From PFJX01 sp031426815 (lineage in GTDB: Bacteria; Pseudomonadota; Gammaproteobacteria; Burkholderiales; Thiobacillaceae), in contig JASJPG010000027.1 in assembly GCA_031426815.1 (NCBI GenBank), forward strand, positions 71,573 to 135,572: a DNA stretch of 64,000 nt, in the 5' to 3' direction. Numbering within the stretch: the first letter of the stretch is position 1; each line of letters begins with the position of its first letter. Both the position numbers and the translations under genes were made by a program. This document shows positions 25,151 to 34,031 of this stretch, piece after piece. A model generated the notes under the pieces. The model saw nothing but the letters and a program-made list of their open reading frames with translations. It had not been told where the DNA came from and did not search any database.

Positions 25151-25789
25151 ATGGCTTACCTGTCACATTCCAACCCACACACCGCGAAGCGGCTCTATCT
25201 CGCCTCGCAAAGTCCGCGTCGCCTGGAATTGCTGCGCCAGATCGGACTGGAGCCGACGGTCCTGCCTTTGCGCTCGTCGCCGGGACGGATCGATGTCGAC
25301 GAGACGCCGGCACTGCAGGAACCCGCCAGCGACTATGTGCTGCGCCTGGCGCGCATCAAGGCCGAAGCCGGGGTGTCCGTGCAGCAGGTGCGCAATCTGC
25401 CGCATTGGCCGATTCTGGCCGCCGATACGACGGTGACGCTGGACGGCCAGATACTCGGCAAGCCGGCCGACCGTGGTGAGGCGGAGGCCATGTTGCGGCG
25501 CTATTCCGGTCGCTCCCATACCGTGTTGACCGCCGTGGCGGCGGCGTATCTGGGCCGCATGGAGCTGGTGCTGAGCGAGAGCGTGGTGACCTTCAAAACG
25601 CTGTCGGCGGTGGAAATCGCCGCTTATCTGGATAGCCGCGAAGGCTTCGACAAGGCCGGCGGCTATGCTATCCAGGGGCGTGCGGCGCTGTTCATTGAAC
25701 ACCTTGCGGGCAGCTATTCAGGCGTCATGGGGCTACCTTTGTATGAGACCGGGGAATTATTGAAAACCGTGGGATTCGAAATTTTATGA
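25151..25789 (+). CDS. maf: Maf-family nucleotide pyrophosphatase (YhdE-type dTTP/UTP)
   Basis: A 212-residue enzyme hydrolysing non-canonical or excess nucleoside triphosphates to monophosphates. The conserved LASQSPRRLELLRQIG, AADTTVTLDGQILGKPADR and GYAIQGRAALFIEHLAGSYS are present; the last matches the dTTP/UTP (YhdE) subgroup rather than YceF. The start ATG 25151 (MAYLSHSNPH) is chosen over an upstream frame extension with no family similarity. The stop overlaps the rng start by 4 nt (ATGA at 25786-25789). In many betaproteobacteria rlmH lies directly upstream of maf; here it is 37 kb away. Confidence 0.95.
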   Translation: MAYLSHSNPHTAKRLYLASQSPRRLELLRQIGLEPTVLPLRSSPGRIDVDETPALQEPASDYVLRLARIKAEAGVSVQQVRNLPHWPILAADTTVTLDGQILGKPADRGEAEAMLRRYSGRSHTVLTAVAAAYLGRMELVLSESVVTFKTLSAVEIAAYLDSREGFDKAGGYAIQGRAALFIEHLAGSYSGVMGLPLYETGELLKTVGFEIL

Positions 25790-27237
25790 CCGAAGAAATC
25801 CTCATCAACATCACGCCGCAGGAGACGCGCGTCGCCGTCGTCTATCTCGGCGAGGTGCAGGAGCTGCACATCGAGCGCGACAGCCAGCGCGGCTTGGTCG
25901 GCAACGTCTATCTCGGCCGTGTCAGCAGGGTGTTGCCGGGCATGCAGTCGGCCTTTATCGATATCGGCCTGGATCGCGCCGCCTTCCTGCATGTCGGCGA
26001 TATCGTCGAGGCGCGTTGCGAGAACTGTCCGCGCCCGATCGAGAAGGTGTTGCACGAAGGCCAGAGCATCCTGGTGCAGGTGATCAAGGATCCGATCAGC
26101 GCGAAGGGCGCGCGGCTGTCGACGCAGATCAGCATGGCCGGCCGTTTCCTGGTCTATCTGCCGCAGGAAACGCGCATCGGCATTTCCCAGAAGATCGAGG
26201 ATGAAAGCGAGCGCGAGTTGCTGCGCGAACGGTTGACGCGGGTGTTGCCGGTCGACGAGCACGGCGGTTTCATCATCCGCACCATGGCCAACATGGCCGA
26301 AGACAGCGAGCTGGCGGCCGACGTGGATTACTTGCGCACCTTGTGGGATGCGATCCAGGCGCGCTCGGAAAACACCTCCGGCCCGAAGCTGATCTATCAG
26401 GAACTGGATCTGGCGCATCGCGTGTTGCGCGACTTCGCCAACGCCGAAACCAGCCGCATCCTGGTCGATTCGCGCGAGACCTTTCTGCGCATGCAGGCCT
26501 TCGCCGAGGAGTTCGCCCGCAATGGCGCAGGCAAGGTCAGCCACTACACGGCGGAACGCCCGTTATTCGATCTGTACGGCGTCGAGGACGAGATCGAAAA
26601 GGCGCTCGGCCGTCGCGTCGATCTGAAATCGGGTGGCTATCTGGTCGTCGATCAGACTGAGGCGCTGACCACCATCGATGTGAACACCGGCAGCTACACC
26701 AGCGGCCGCACCTTCGACGAAACCATCTTCAAGACCAATCTGGAAGCGGCGCAGAGCATCGCGCGGCAACTGCGCTTGCGCAATCTGGGCGGCATCATCA
26801 TTCTGGATTTCATCGATATGGATAACCCGGAGCACAAGAACGCCGTGCTGGCTGAGTTTTCCAAGTCGCTGGCGCGCGACCGCACGCGCATGACGATCAA
26901 CGGCTTCACCTCGCTGGGTCTGGTCGAAATGACCCGCAAGCGCACACGCGAAAGCCTGACCCGGGTGTTGTGCGAACCCTGTCCGACCTGCCAGGGTCGC
27001 GGCCAGATCAAGACCGCGCAGACCACCTGTTACGAGATTTTGCGCGCCATCATGCGCGAGGCACGCCAGTTCAGCGCGCGCGAATACCGCATCATGGCTT
27101 CGCAGACGGTGATCGATCAGTTTCTCGACGAGGAATCGCAGAGTCTGGCGCAGTTGTCCGACTTCATCGCCAAGCCAATTTCGTTGCAGGTGGAGAGCCT
27201 GTTCACGCAGGAGCAGTACGACATCATCCTGCTGTGA
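25786..27237 (+). CDS. rng: Ribonuclease G
   Basis: A 483-residue endoribonuclease that processes 16S rRNA 5' ends and decays some mRNAs. The start MTEEILINITPQETRVAVV is typical. An S1 RNA-binding domain is inserted at about residues 37-125 (GNVYLGRVSRVLPGMQSAFI). The catalytic DNase I-like domain has the two metal aspartates in LTTIDVNTGSYTSG and IIILDFIDMDNPEH. The zinc-link cysteines are CEPCPTC. It lacks the long C-terminal degradosome scaffold of RNase E, and length fits RNase G. Translationally coupled to maf. Confidence 0.96.
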   Translation: MTEEILINITPQETRVAVVYLGEVQELHIERDSQRGLVGNVYLGRVSRVLPGMQSAFIDIGLDRAAFLHVGDIVEARCENCPRPIEKVLHEGQSILVQVIKDPISAKGARLSTQISMAGRFLVYLPQETRIGISQKIEDESERELLRERLTRVLPVDEHGGFIIRTMANMAEDSELAADVDYLRTLWDAIQARSENTSGPKLIYQELDLAHRVLRDFANAETSRILVDSRETFLRMQAFAEEFARNGAGKVSHYTAERPLFDLYGVEDEIEKALGRRVDLKSGGYLVVDQTEALTTIDVNTGSYTSGRTFDETIFKTNLEAAQSIARQLRLRNLGGIIILDFIDMDNPEHKNAVLAEFSKSLARDRTRMTINGFTSLGLVEMTRKRTRESLTRVLCEPCPTCQGRGQIKTAQTTCYEILRAIMREARQFSAREYRIMASQTVIDQFLDEESQSLAQLSDFIAKPISLQVESLFTQEQYDIILL

Positions 27238-27272
27238 TGGGCGCAGGTGGGGCGAAGCGGTGTGAGCACAGG

Positions 27273-27351
27273 CTGTAGGATGGGCCAAGCGGCAGCGGGC
27301 CCATCGATGTAGCGAACGTGATGGGCCCGCTACGCTTGGCCCATCCTACAG
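27273..27351. repeat. 79-bp palindrome of the gtaggatgggc family between convergent genes
   Basis: The left arm CTGTAGGATGGGCCAAGCG with GGGCCCAT, and the right arm ATGGGCCC with CGCTTGGCCCATCCTACAG, form a long hairpin centred near 27312. It lies between the rng stop (27237) and the GTPase stop (27370), so it may act as a bidirectional terminator. Relatives are at 61122-61257 and, weaker, 57202-57282. Confidence 0.8.
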
Positions 27352-27369
27352 TCTCCGCCCCAGGAAGCC

Positions 27370-29334
27370 TTAGGTCAGCGGAGCGGCCTGTCCAGGCGGG
27401 ATTTCCAGCGGCCGGAAAGCGACGCCGGTGAGCAGCGAGAATTCCTTGGCAATGGCTTCCATTTTCTCGACCTGCGTCCGGATCTCGACGATTTCCCGGC
27501 TCACCACGGCGCTGCGGTCCTGGATCGAGCCCAGGTTGGCGTGCACCTTGTTGAGGTTCTCCAGGCGGTGTTCCAGCTGTGATTTGTGCTCGGTGATGCG
27601 CTCGACGATGGGGTCGAGCGTCAGGCGCAACCAGGTTTCCGTTTCGATGCGCACCTGCTGGAACAGGATGCGCGCCTGCGTGACCAGCGCGATGTAGAAC
27701 TTCTTCACCATGAAGCGCTTCTCCAACATGATGTTGAGCGGGTCGGCGCAGAATTCCTGCGTGCTCACCATCAGTTCGTCGAGACGGGCGCGATAGCGGG
27801 ACAGATCGAGCATCGGCGGATCGTTCAATTCGAGGCCGTGCACTTCGTGGAAGCGCTGATAGGCCGAGTTGAGCAGTTGCTTGATGCCGCCGCATTGCTG
27901 ATGGGCGAAATCGAATTCCGCGCCCATGCGGCGGATCAGCAGATGCATGCCGCGGATCAGGCCGGCGGTGGTCCAGCTGTCGTTGATCGCCATCATCGAT
28001 TCTTCGATGATCTTGTCCATGCGGTCGTCGTCGAGGCGGGCGAGCAGTTCCCAGCCTTGTTGCGCGACGACTTTGCGGGTGACCGTGAAATTGCGCGTGG
28101 TTTCGTCGTAAAGCTGCTTGTCGTACAGCATCTTTTCCCGCATCTGGCCGACGATCTGCTGGTTCTTGCCGGACAGGGCCTGCAGGTCGAGCAGATTCTG
28201 GCGTGCCGCCTGAATGCGGTTGTGTGCGGTTTCGCGGGTTTCGGTCAGCAGCGGGCCGATTTCGCGCACCATCGATTCGCGCATGATCTTTTCGCGCGAC
28301 GGGATGATCTCGCGCGCCAGCATCACTTCCAGACCCTGGATGCCGGAACGTTTGAGCAGGTCGGCATCGCCGCGGATCTTGCCGACCAGCGCCTTCTGCG
28401 CGGAAATGGCCATCACGCTGGACGCCGCGATGTTGAGCTGGGTGGCGGTGGATTCGATCTGACGCTGAATCGTGCGGCCGATTTCTTCCGGCGTCTTCAG
28501 ATCGTCCCACAACATGTCGATCTTGTTCAGCACCGCGTAGTGCTGGCCGGCATGGCGCGACACCCATTTATTCCAGATCTCGAAATCGGACTGGGTGACG
28601 CCGGTATCGGTCGCCAGCAGGAACAGCAGCGCATGCGCGTTGGGAATCGAGGAAATGGTCAATTCCGGTTCCACGCCCATCGCGTTGAGGCCCGGCGTGT
28701 CGAGAATGGCGAGGCCGGATTCGAGCAGCGGGTGCGGGTAATTGATCATGGCGTAACGCCAGGCCGGGATTTCGACGCGGTCCTGGTCTTTCACCATGTA
28801 GCCCAGGTTGGGATCGTTTTCGTCCCACAGGCCGAGCGCGCGCGCTTCCACCTTGAATACCACCTTGGTTTCGGCCAGCTTGCGCATCGCGGTGACCATG
28901 GCGCTCGGGTCGGCGACTTCGAGCTTGATCGTGCTCCACTCGACCGGATGGCGTTTCAGCGCGGTGATGCTGTCGTCGCGGAAACGGGTTTCGATCGGCA
29001 ACAGGCGGATGTAAGGCTCGGTGTCGACATCGTAATAAATCTCGGTCGGACACATCGTGGTGCGGCCGGCATCCGAAGGCAGCAAACGCTGTTTGAAATC
29101 GGAAAAGAACAGGGCGTTGATCAACTCGGTCTTGCCGCGGCTGAATTCCGCGACGAAGGCCACCATCAGGCGGTCGTGCTTCAGGGTTTCGGTCAAATCG
29201 AACAGGCGCAGCAACTGTTCCGGCTCGGGTTCGGCGTAGTGCTCCAGCCACTCCTTGTATGCAGTGACCACTTTCACCAGCCTGTCACGTCGGTTCTTGA
29301 ACCGGGTGATGCCGCTTTCCAAACCGTAATTCAT
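27370..29334 (-). CDS. Dynamin-family GTPase
   Basis: A 654-residue large GTPase. G1 is the variant VAFVAEFSRGKTELINALFF; G2 lies in GRTTMCPTEIYYD; G3 is LAILDTPGLNAMG; G4 is YAVLNKIDMLWDD. A long helical C-terminal part (residues about 330-640) with alternating leucines fits the dynamin stalk. Such proteins remodel or tether membranes in bacteria; no transmembrane segment is evident here. Start ATG 29334 overlaps the yggU stop (ATGA), which favours it over an ATG 18 codons upstream. It ends the chain yggS-proC-yggT-yggU-GTPase. Confidence 0.88.
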   Translation of the reverse strand: MNYGLESGITRFKNRRDRLVKVVTAYKEWLEHYAEPEPEQLLRLFDLTETLKHDRLMVAFVAEFSRGKTELINALFFSDFKQRLLPSDAGRTTMCPTEIYYDVDTEPYIRLLPIETRFRDDSITALKRHPVEWSTIKLEVADPSAMVTAMRKLAETKVVFKVEARALGLWDENDPNLGYMVKDQDRVEIPAWRYAMINYPHPLLESGLAILDTPGLNAMGVEPELTISSIPNAHALLFLLATDTGVTQSDFEIWNKWVSRHAGQHYAVLNKIDMLWDDLKTPEEIGRTIQRQIESTATQLNIAASSVMAISAQKALVGKIRGDADLLKRSGIQGLEVMLAREIIPSREKIMRESMVREIGPLLTETRETAHNRIQAARQNLLDLQALSGKNQQIVGQMREKMLYDKQLYDETTRNFTVTRKVVAQQGWELLARLDDDRMDKIIEESMMAINDSWTTAGLIRGMHLLIRRMGAEFDFAHQQCGGIKQLLNSAYQRFHEVHGLELNDPPMLDLSRYRARLDELMVSTQEFCADPLNIMLEKRFMVKKFYIALVTQARILFQQVRIETETWLRLTLDPIVERITEHKSQLEHRLENLNKVHANLGSIQDRSAVVSREIVEIRTQVEKMEAIAKEFSLLTGVAFRPLEIPPGQAAPLT

Positions 29335-29627
29335 CCCATATTCCCCATTAGCCGCCGTTCGGCTTCGTCCGCCTGCATTGCCACCCAAACCGATTTTCGG
29401 CGGGATTTCTCTCCGCGCAGGATTCTAACCGCCTGGCGCGGAACGCCAAGGCATGTTGCCACGAATTCGGCCAATGCTGTATTTGCCGCACCTTCGATCG
29501 GTCTGGCTTTGATTCGAATCTTGATTGCATCGCCATGCAGTCCTGCGATTTCGCTTTTCGAAGCCCCCGGCTGGATGTGCACGCTCAACTCTGCACCACC
29601 GTCCGCCGGCTTGATCCAGGGACTCAC
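29331..29627 (-). CDS. yggU: DUF167 / YggU family protein
   Basis: A 98-residue small protein read from GTG 29627, which overlaps the yggT stop as GTGA. It contains LSVHIQPGASKSEIAGLHGD, KIRIKARPIEGAANTALAEF and GVPRQAVRILRGEKSRRKSV, the complete DUF167 pattern. It is commonly encoded after yggT. Function is not established. Its stop overlaps the start of the GTPase gene by 4 nt. Confidence 0.9.
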   Translation of the reverse strand: MSPWIKPADGGAELSVHIQPGASKSEIAGLHGDAIKIRIKARPIEGAANTALAEFVATCLGVPRQAVRILRGEKSRRKSVWVAMQADEAERRLMGNMG

Positions 29628-30202
29628 CAGACCAACCCGTGGGCGTAGCGTTCCAACGCAGCCACCGGCGCGATCAGCAGCAATTGGACCACGATCAGGG
29701 CGACCAGCGGCGACAGGTCGATGCCGCCCACCGCCGGCACGATTTTCTGGAACGGACCGACGATCGGGCGTGCAAGCGCGTAGAAGACCGGCGCCAGCGG
29801 CGAAAACGGATTGACCCAGCTCAGAATCGCCTGCAACAAGACAAAGCCGATCAGCACATACAACATCAGCCGCAACGAAGACGCCAGGGCGAGCAACAGA
29901 AATCCGGGAATGACGGCGCTGCCGGCGGCCGCAAAGGGATAGCCCATGACCCAGTGCACGCCCAGCACCATCAACAACTCGGCGGCAAAAAACGGCAGCA
30001 GGCTGGCCCAATCAAGACCGAACAGGCCGGGCAACACCCTGCGTAGCGGTTTCACCGCGAAGTTGGTGACCTTGACGACAAACTGTGCGAACGGGTTATG
30101 AAACGGCACCCGCGCCCATTGCATCCAGAAACGCAGAAAGAACGCGCACGCGATCAGGTCGAACAGCGTGCGCAGCAGAAACTGGGCGGCGTCGGTCAGC
30201 AT
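29624..30202 (-). CDS. yggT: YggT family integral membrane protein
   Basis: A 192-residue protein with two YGGT modules, each of two hydrophobic helices around a conserved linker (FLRFWMQWARVPFHNPFAQF, VTNFAVKPLRRVLPG; then ILSWVNPFSPLAPVFYALAR, PIVGPFQKIVPAVGGIDLSP). YggT proteins are linked to osmotic tolerance and, in Gram-positives, to cell division (YlmG/SepF); role here inferred. The start ATG 30202 is adjacent to the proC stop, continuing the overlapping operon. Confidence 0.92.
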   Translation of the reverse strand: MLTDAAQFLLRTLFDLIACAFFLRFWMQWARVPFHNPFAQFVVKVTNFAVKPLRRVLPGLFGLDWASLLPFFAAELLMVLGVHWVMGYPFAAAGSAVIPGFLLLALASSLRLMLYVLIGFVLLQAILSWVNPFSPLAPVFYALARPIVGPFQKIVPAVGGIDLSPLVALIVVQLLLIAPVAALERYAHGLVW

Positions 30203-31035
30203 CAGACTTTCCCACTCGGGTTATCGCCGTTCTTGCCGAGCAAATCGCCCATTTCGGCGGCGCGTTCGGCGGCGGCGCGTGCCGCCAGGCCAATGGCGTA
30301 GCCGACGCCGCCTTCTTCCAGTGCCATTATGCCGCGCTCCGTGGTGCCGCCTTTGGAGGTGACGCGGGCGCGCAATGCGGCCGGCGGCGATTGATCCTTG
30401 ATCGCCAATGCGGCGGCGCCGAAGAAGGTTTGCAGCGTCAGCAGGCGCGCGGTGTCGGCCGGCAGGCCGAGGTCGATGCCGGCCTGTTCGAGCGCCTCGA
30501 TGAAATAGAACACATAGGCCGGGCCGCTGCCGGAAATGGCGGTAACGGCATCGATCTGCGCCTCCTCCTGCACCCACACCGCGCGGCCGACCGCTTCCAG
30601 GAGACGGCTGGCTTGCGCCTTTTGCGGATCCGACACGCCCGGCAGCGCGAACAGGCCGGCAATGCCGGCGCCGACCAGGGCCGGCGTATTGGGCATGGCG
30701 CGGACCACGGCGGGATGGCCGCCCAGCCAGCGCGAAATGTCTTCGGCGCGCACTCCGGCGGCGATGGACAGCACCAGTTGTTCGGGCTTGAGCGGCGGGA
30801 AGGCGCGCAGGATGTCGGACAGTTGCTGCGGCTTCACCGCCAATACGATGACCTCCGCCGCGACGACCGCATCGACGTTCGCCTGCGCCGTTACGCCGAA
30901 TTCATGCAACAGCCAGGCGCAGCGCTCGGGGCTGGTTTCCGCCACGTGGATATCGGCTGCCGCAAAACCCTTCTGCAGCAAGCCGCCGATCATTGCGGCC
31001 GCCATGTTGCCGCCGCCAAGGAAACCTAAATTCAT
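30202..31035 (-). CDS. proC: Pyrroline-5-carboxylate reductase
   Basis: Catalyses the last step of proline synthesis, NAD(P)H reduction of pyrroline-5-carboxylate. The 277-residue protein opens with a Rossmann loop (MNLGFLGGGNMAAAMIGGLL) and has VLAVKPQQLSDIL, RAMPNTPALVGAGIAGLFA and the C-terminal signature ISGSGPAYVFYFIEALEQAG followed by VTSKGGTTERGI. ATG 31035 is used; another ATG lies one codon upstream. It overlaps yggS by 4 nt. Confidence 0.96.
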   Translation of the reverse strand: MNLGFLGGGNMAAAMIGGLLQKGFAAADIHVAETSPERCAWLLHEFGVTAQANVDAVVAAEVIVLAVKPQQLSDILRAFPPLKPEQLVLSIAAGVRAEDISRWLGGHPAVVRAMPNTPALVGAGIAGLFALPGVSDPQKAQASRLLEAVGRAVWVQEEAQIDAVTAISGSGPAYVFYFIEALEQAGIDLGLPADTARLLTLQTFFGAAALAIKDQSPPAALRARVTSKGGTTERGIMALEEGGVGYAIGLAARAAAERAAEMGDLLGKNGDNPSGKV

Positions 31036-31760
31036 CATGCCTGCTCCTGTTGATTGTTTTCGGCGGGTGGCCGGGCGCCGAAGATCGCGCTGCCGACACG
31101 GACCAGCGTCGAGCCTTCGCGAATGGCGGCCTCCAGGTCGGCCGACATGCCCATCGACAAGGTGTCGAGAGACTGGCCGGAGTCACCCAGACTTGTACGT
31201 GCTTCCTGCAGCAATTCGGCGACGCGATGAAAACGGCTGCGTTGCAATTCGATATTTTCGGTCGGTTCCGGGATCGCCATGAAACCGCGCAGGCACAGAT
31301 TGGGCAAGGTCGCCGTCGCTGCGGCCAATTCCAGCGCCGCGGCGGGCGCGACGCCACTCTTGCTGGCCTCGCCGCTGACGTTGACCTGGATGCAGACCTG
31401 CAACGGCGGCAGGCCGGCAGGTCGTTGTTCGGACAGGCGTTGCGCGATCTTCTCGCGCGCAAGGCTGTGGACCCACGCGAAGTGGGCGGCAATCTGCCGC
31501 GTCTTGTTGCTCTGCAACGGACCGATGAAGTGCCATTCGAGCGGCAGGTCGACAAGCTGGCCCAGCTTGGGCAGCGCTTCCTGCAGGTAACTCTCGCCGA
31601 AAGCGCGTTGACCTGCGGCATAAGCTTCGCGAATCGAGGCAACCGGGAATGTCTTGCTGACGGCAAGCAGGCGCGCGCATTTTTCTGCTCTGCCGGCTTC
31701 GTTACAGGCGATGGCGATGCGGTCCTGGCAAGCTTGTAAGGCAGCTGCGATTGCGCCCAT
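31035..31760 (-). CDS. yggS: YggS-family pyridoxal phosphate homeostasis protein
   Basis: A 241-residue alanine-racemase-fold PLP-binding protein without known catalysis that buffers free PLP. The cofactor lysine is in LLAVSKTFPVASIREAY (Lys36). Other signatures: RAFGESYLQEALPKL, WHFIGPLQSNKTRQIA and LSMGMSADLEAAIREGSTLV with VRVGSAIFG near the end. First gene of the yggS-proC-yggT-yggU-GTPase chain and divergent from pilT across 47 bp, the standard betaproteobacterial arrangement. Confidence 0.96.
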   Translation of the reverse strand: MGAIAAALQACQDRIAIACNEAGRAEKCARLLAVSKTFPVASIREAYAAGQRAFGESYLQEALPKLGQLVDLPLEWHFIGPLQSNKTRQIAAHFAWVHSLAREKIAQRLSEQRPAGLPPLQVCIQVNVSGEASKSGVAPAAALELAAATATLPNLCLRGFMAIPEPTENIELQRSRFHRVAELLQEARTSLGDSGQSLDTLSMGMSADLEAAIREGSTLVRVGSAIFGARPPAENNQQEQA

Positions 31761-31807
31761 AATGCCTCGCGCTCCCTCTTAAAAATCACCTAACTCGGGG
31801 AATTGTA

Positions 31808-32851
31808 ATGGAAATTTCCGAGCTTCTTGCCTTCTCGGTCAAGAACAAGGCGTCCGACCTTCACCTCTCAGCCGGCCTGCCGCCGATGATTCGAGTGCAT
31901 GGCGATATCCGTCGCATCAACGTGCCGGCACTCAATAATCAGGAAGTCCGCGCCATGGTGTACGACATCATGAGCGACGCGCAGCGCAAGGCGTATGAGG
32001 CGAATCTGGAAGTCGATTTCTCCTTCGAACTGCGCGACGTGGCGCGCTTCCGGGTCAATGCCTTCAATCAGGAACGCGGCGCCGGCGCGGTGTTCCGGAC
32101 CATTCCCAGCGTGGTGCTGACGCTGGAACAGCTTGAAGCGCCGAAGATCTTCAAGGACATCGCCGATACGCCGCGCGGCATCGTCGTGGTTACCGGGCCG
32201 ACCGGTTCGGGCAAGTCGACGACGCTGGCGGCGATGGTCGATTACGTCAACGAAAAAGAATACGGCCACATCCTGACCATCGAAGACCCGATCGAATTCG
32301 TGCACAAGAGCAAGAAGTGTCTGGTCAACCAGCGCGAAGTCGGGCCGCATACACATGGTTTCTCCGAAGCCTTGCGTTCGGCGTTGCGGGAAGACCCGGA
32401 CGTGATTCTGGTCGGCGAAATGCGCGACCTGGAAACCATCCGGCTGGCGCTGACTGCCGCCGAAACCGGCCATCTGGTGTTCGGCACCTTGCATACCTCC
32501 TCGGCTGCCAAGACGGTGGACCGGATCGTCGACGTGTTCCCGGCGGCGGAAAAGGAAATGGTGCGATCCATGTTGTCGGAATCGCTGCGCTCGGTCATTT
32601 CGCAAACCCTGCTCAAGCGCAAGGACGGCACCGGCCGCGTCGCGGTGCATGAAATCATGCTGGGGACGCCGGCGATCCGTAACCTGATCCGCGAAAACAA
32701 GGTGGCCCAGATGTACTCCTCGATCCAGACCGGCCAGTCGCTCGGCATGCAGACGCTGGATCAGGGCCTGATCGAACTGGTGCGCCGCAATGTGATCGAA
32801 TCGAAAGATGCCCGCGCGATTGCGGTCAACAAAGACATGTTCCTGGTTTAA
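31808..32851 (+). CDS. pilT: Type IV pilus retraction ATPase PilT
   Basis: A 347-residue hexameric secretion-type ATPase that drives pilus retraction and twitching. The PAS-like N-domain begins MEISELLAFSVKNKASDLHL. Walker A is VVTGPTGSGKSTTLAAMVDY; the Asp box is ILTIEDPIEFVHKSKKCLVN; Walker B is DPDVILVGEMRDLETIRLAL; the His box is ETGHLVFGTLHTSSAAKTVD. The C-terminal AIRNLIRENKVAQMYSSIQT matches the conserved AIRNLIRE motif needed for retraction. GGGGAATTG precedes the ATG. Probable operon with pilU, 15 bp downstream. Confidence 0.97.
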   Translation: MEISELLAFSVKNKASDLHLSAGLPPMIRVHGDIRRINVPALNNQEVRAMVYDIMSDAQRKAYEANLEVDFSFELRDVARFRVNAFNQERGAGAVFRTIPSVVLTLEQLEAPKIFKDIADTPRGIVVVTGPTGSGKSTTLAAMVDYVNEKEYGHILTIEDPIEFVHKSKKCLVNQREVGPHTHGFSEALRSALREDPDVILVGEMRDLETIRLALTAAETGHLVFGTLHTSSAAKTVDRIVDVFPAAEKEMVRSMLSESLRSVISQTLLKRKDGTGRVAVHEIMLGTPAIRNLIRENKVAQMYSSIQTGQSLGMQTLDQGLIELVRRNVIESKDARAIAVNKDMFLV

Positions 32852-32866
32852 ACCTGGATTGAGCTA

Positions 32867-33994
32867 ATGGAACACCTGCCGAGAATCTACGAGTGGCTGC
32901 GCTTCATGGTCGTGCGCAATGCGTCCGACCTGTTCATCACGGCGGGTTTTCCGCCGGCGATCAAGCTGAATGGCAAGGTCAATCCGATCTCCAAGCAGTC
33001 GCTGACCGCCGCCGACAGCGCGATGTTCGCCAAGGCCTTGATGAGCGAGAAGCAGCAGGCCGAGTTCGCCGCCACGCATGAGGCCAACTTCGCGATCTAT
33101 CAGCCCGAAGTCGGCCGTTTCCGGGTCAACGTGTTCCTGCAGCAGGGGCATACCGGCATCGTGATGCGCCACATCAATACCACCATCCCGCAACTGGACG
33201 ATCTGCATCTGCCGCCCGGCCTGAAAGACATCACCATGATGCCGCGCGGCCTGGTGATCATCGTCGGTTCCACCGGTTCCGGTAAGTCGACCACCCTGGC
33301 CGCGATGGTAGGGCATCGCAACCAGAATGCGCAGGACCACATCATCACGGTGGAAGACCCGATCGAGTTCGTGCATGAGCATGGCAAATGCATCATTACC
33401 CAGCGCGAAATCGGCATGGACACGCTGGACTGGGAGGCGGCGCTGAAAAACACGTTGCGGCAGGCGCCGGACGTGATCCTGATCGGCGAAATTCGCGATC
33501 AGGACACCATGCACTACGCCATGGCCTACGCCGAGACCGGCCACCTGTGTTTGTCGACCATCCACGCCAACAATGCCAACCAGGCGCTGGACCGTATCCT
33601 GAGCTTCTTCCCGCGCGAACGGCGCGAGCAATTGCTACTCGATCTGTCGCTCAATCTGCGCGCCATCGTGTCGCAGCGTCTGCTGCCACGCACCGACAAG
33701 AAAGGCCGCATTCCGGCGGTGGAGATCCTGCTCAACTCACCGCTGGTCAGCGACCTGATCATGAAGGGCAGTCTGGACGAATTGAAGGACATCATGTCGC
33801 GCTCACGCGATCTGGGCATGCAGACCTTCGATCAGTCGCTCTACGACCTCTACGGCATCGGCATCGTCACGGCAGAAGATGCGTTGCGCAATGCCGATTC
33901 GTTCAACGACCTGCGCCTGAAGATCAAACTGCACGTCAAAGAGACCAATCACGAAGGGCCTCTCTCCGGCCTGGACCACCTCGATATCGTGTGA
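32867..33994 (+). CDS. pilU: PilT paralogue PilU
   Basis: A 375-residue accessory retraction ATPase that works with PilT. Walker A is VIIVGSTGSGKSTTLAAMVG; the Asp box is HIITVEDPIEFVHEHGKCII; Walker B is APDVILIGEIRDQDTMHYAM; the His box is ETGHLCLSTIHANNANQALD. The C-terminal region (SLDELKDIMSRSRDLGMQTF) and the extended tail after ETNHEGPLSG distinguish it from PilT. It begins 15 bp after pilT. Confidence 0.96.
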   Translation: MEHLPRIYEWLRFMVVRNASDLFITAGFPPAIKLNGKVNPISKQSLTAADSAMFAKALMSEKQQAEFAATHEANFAIYQPEVGRFRVNVFLQQGHTGIVMRHINTTIPQLDDLHLPPGLKDITMMPRGLVIIVGSTGSGKSTTLAAMVGHRNQNAQDHIITVEDPIEFVHEHGKCIITQREIGMDTLDWEAALKNTLRQAPDVILIGEIRDQDTMHYAMAYAETGHLCLSTIHANNANQALDRILSFFPRERREQLLLDLSLNLRAIVSQRLLPRTDKKGRIPAVEILLNSPLVSDLIMKGSLDELKDIMSRSRDLGMQTFDQSLYDLYGIGIVTAEDALRNADSFNDLRLKIKLHVKETNHEGPLSGLDHLDIV

Positions 33995-34001
33995 TGGCCG
34001 G

Positions 34002-34028
34002 GTTGCCGCTCCCAGCAGGAGCGGCAAC
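34002..34028. terminator. Bidirectional hairpin between pilU and the hydrolase gene
   Basis: A perfect 11-bp stem GTTGCCGCTCC/GGAGCGGCAAC with a 5-nt CAGCA loop fills the 37-bp space between two convergent genes. No clear U-tract follows on either side, so the efficiency is uncertain. Confidence 0.65.
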
Positions 34029-34031
34029 CGC

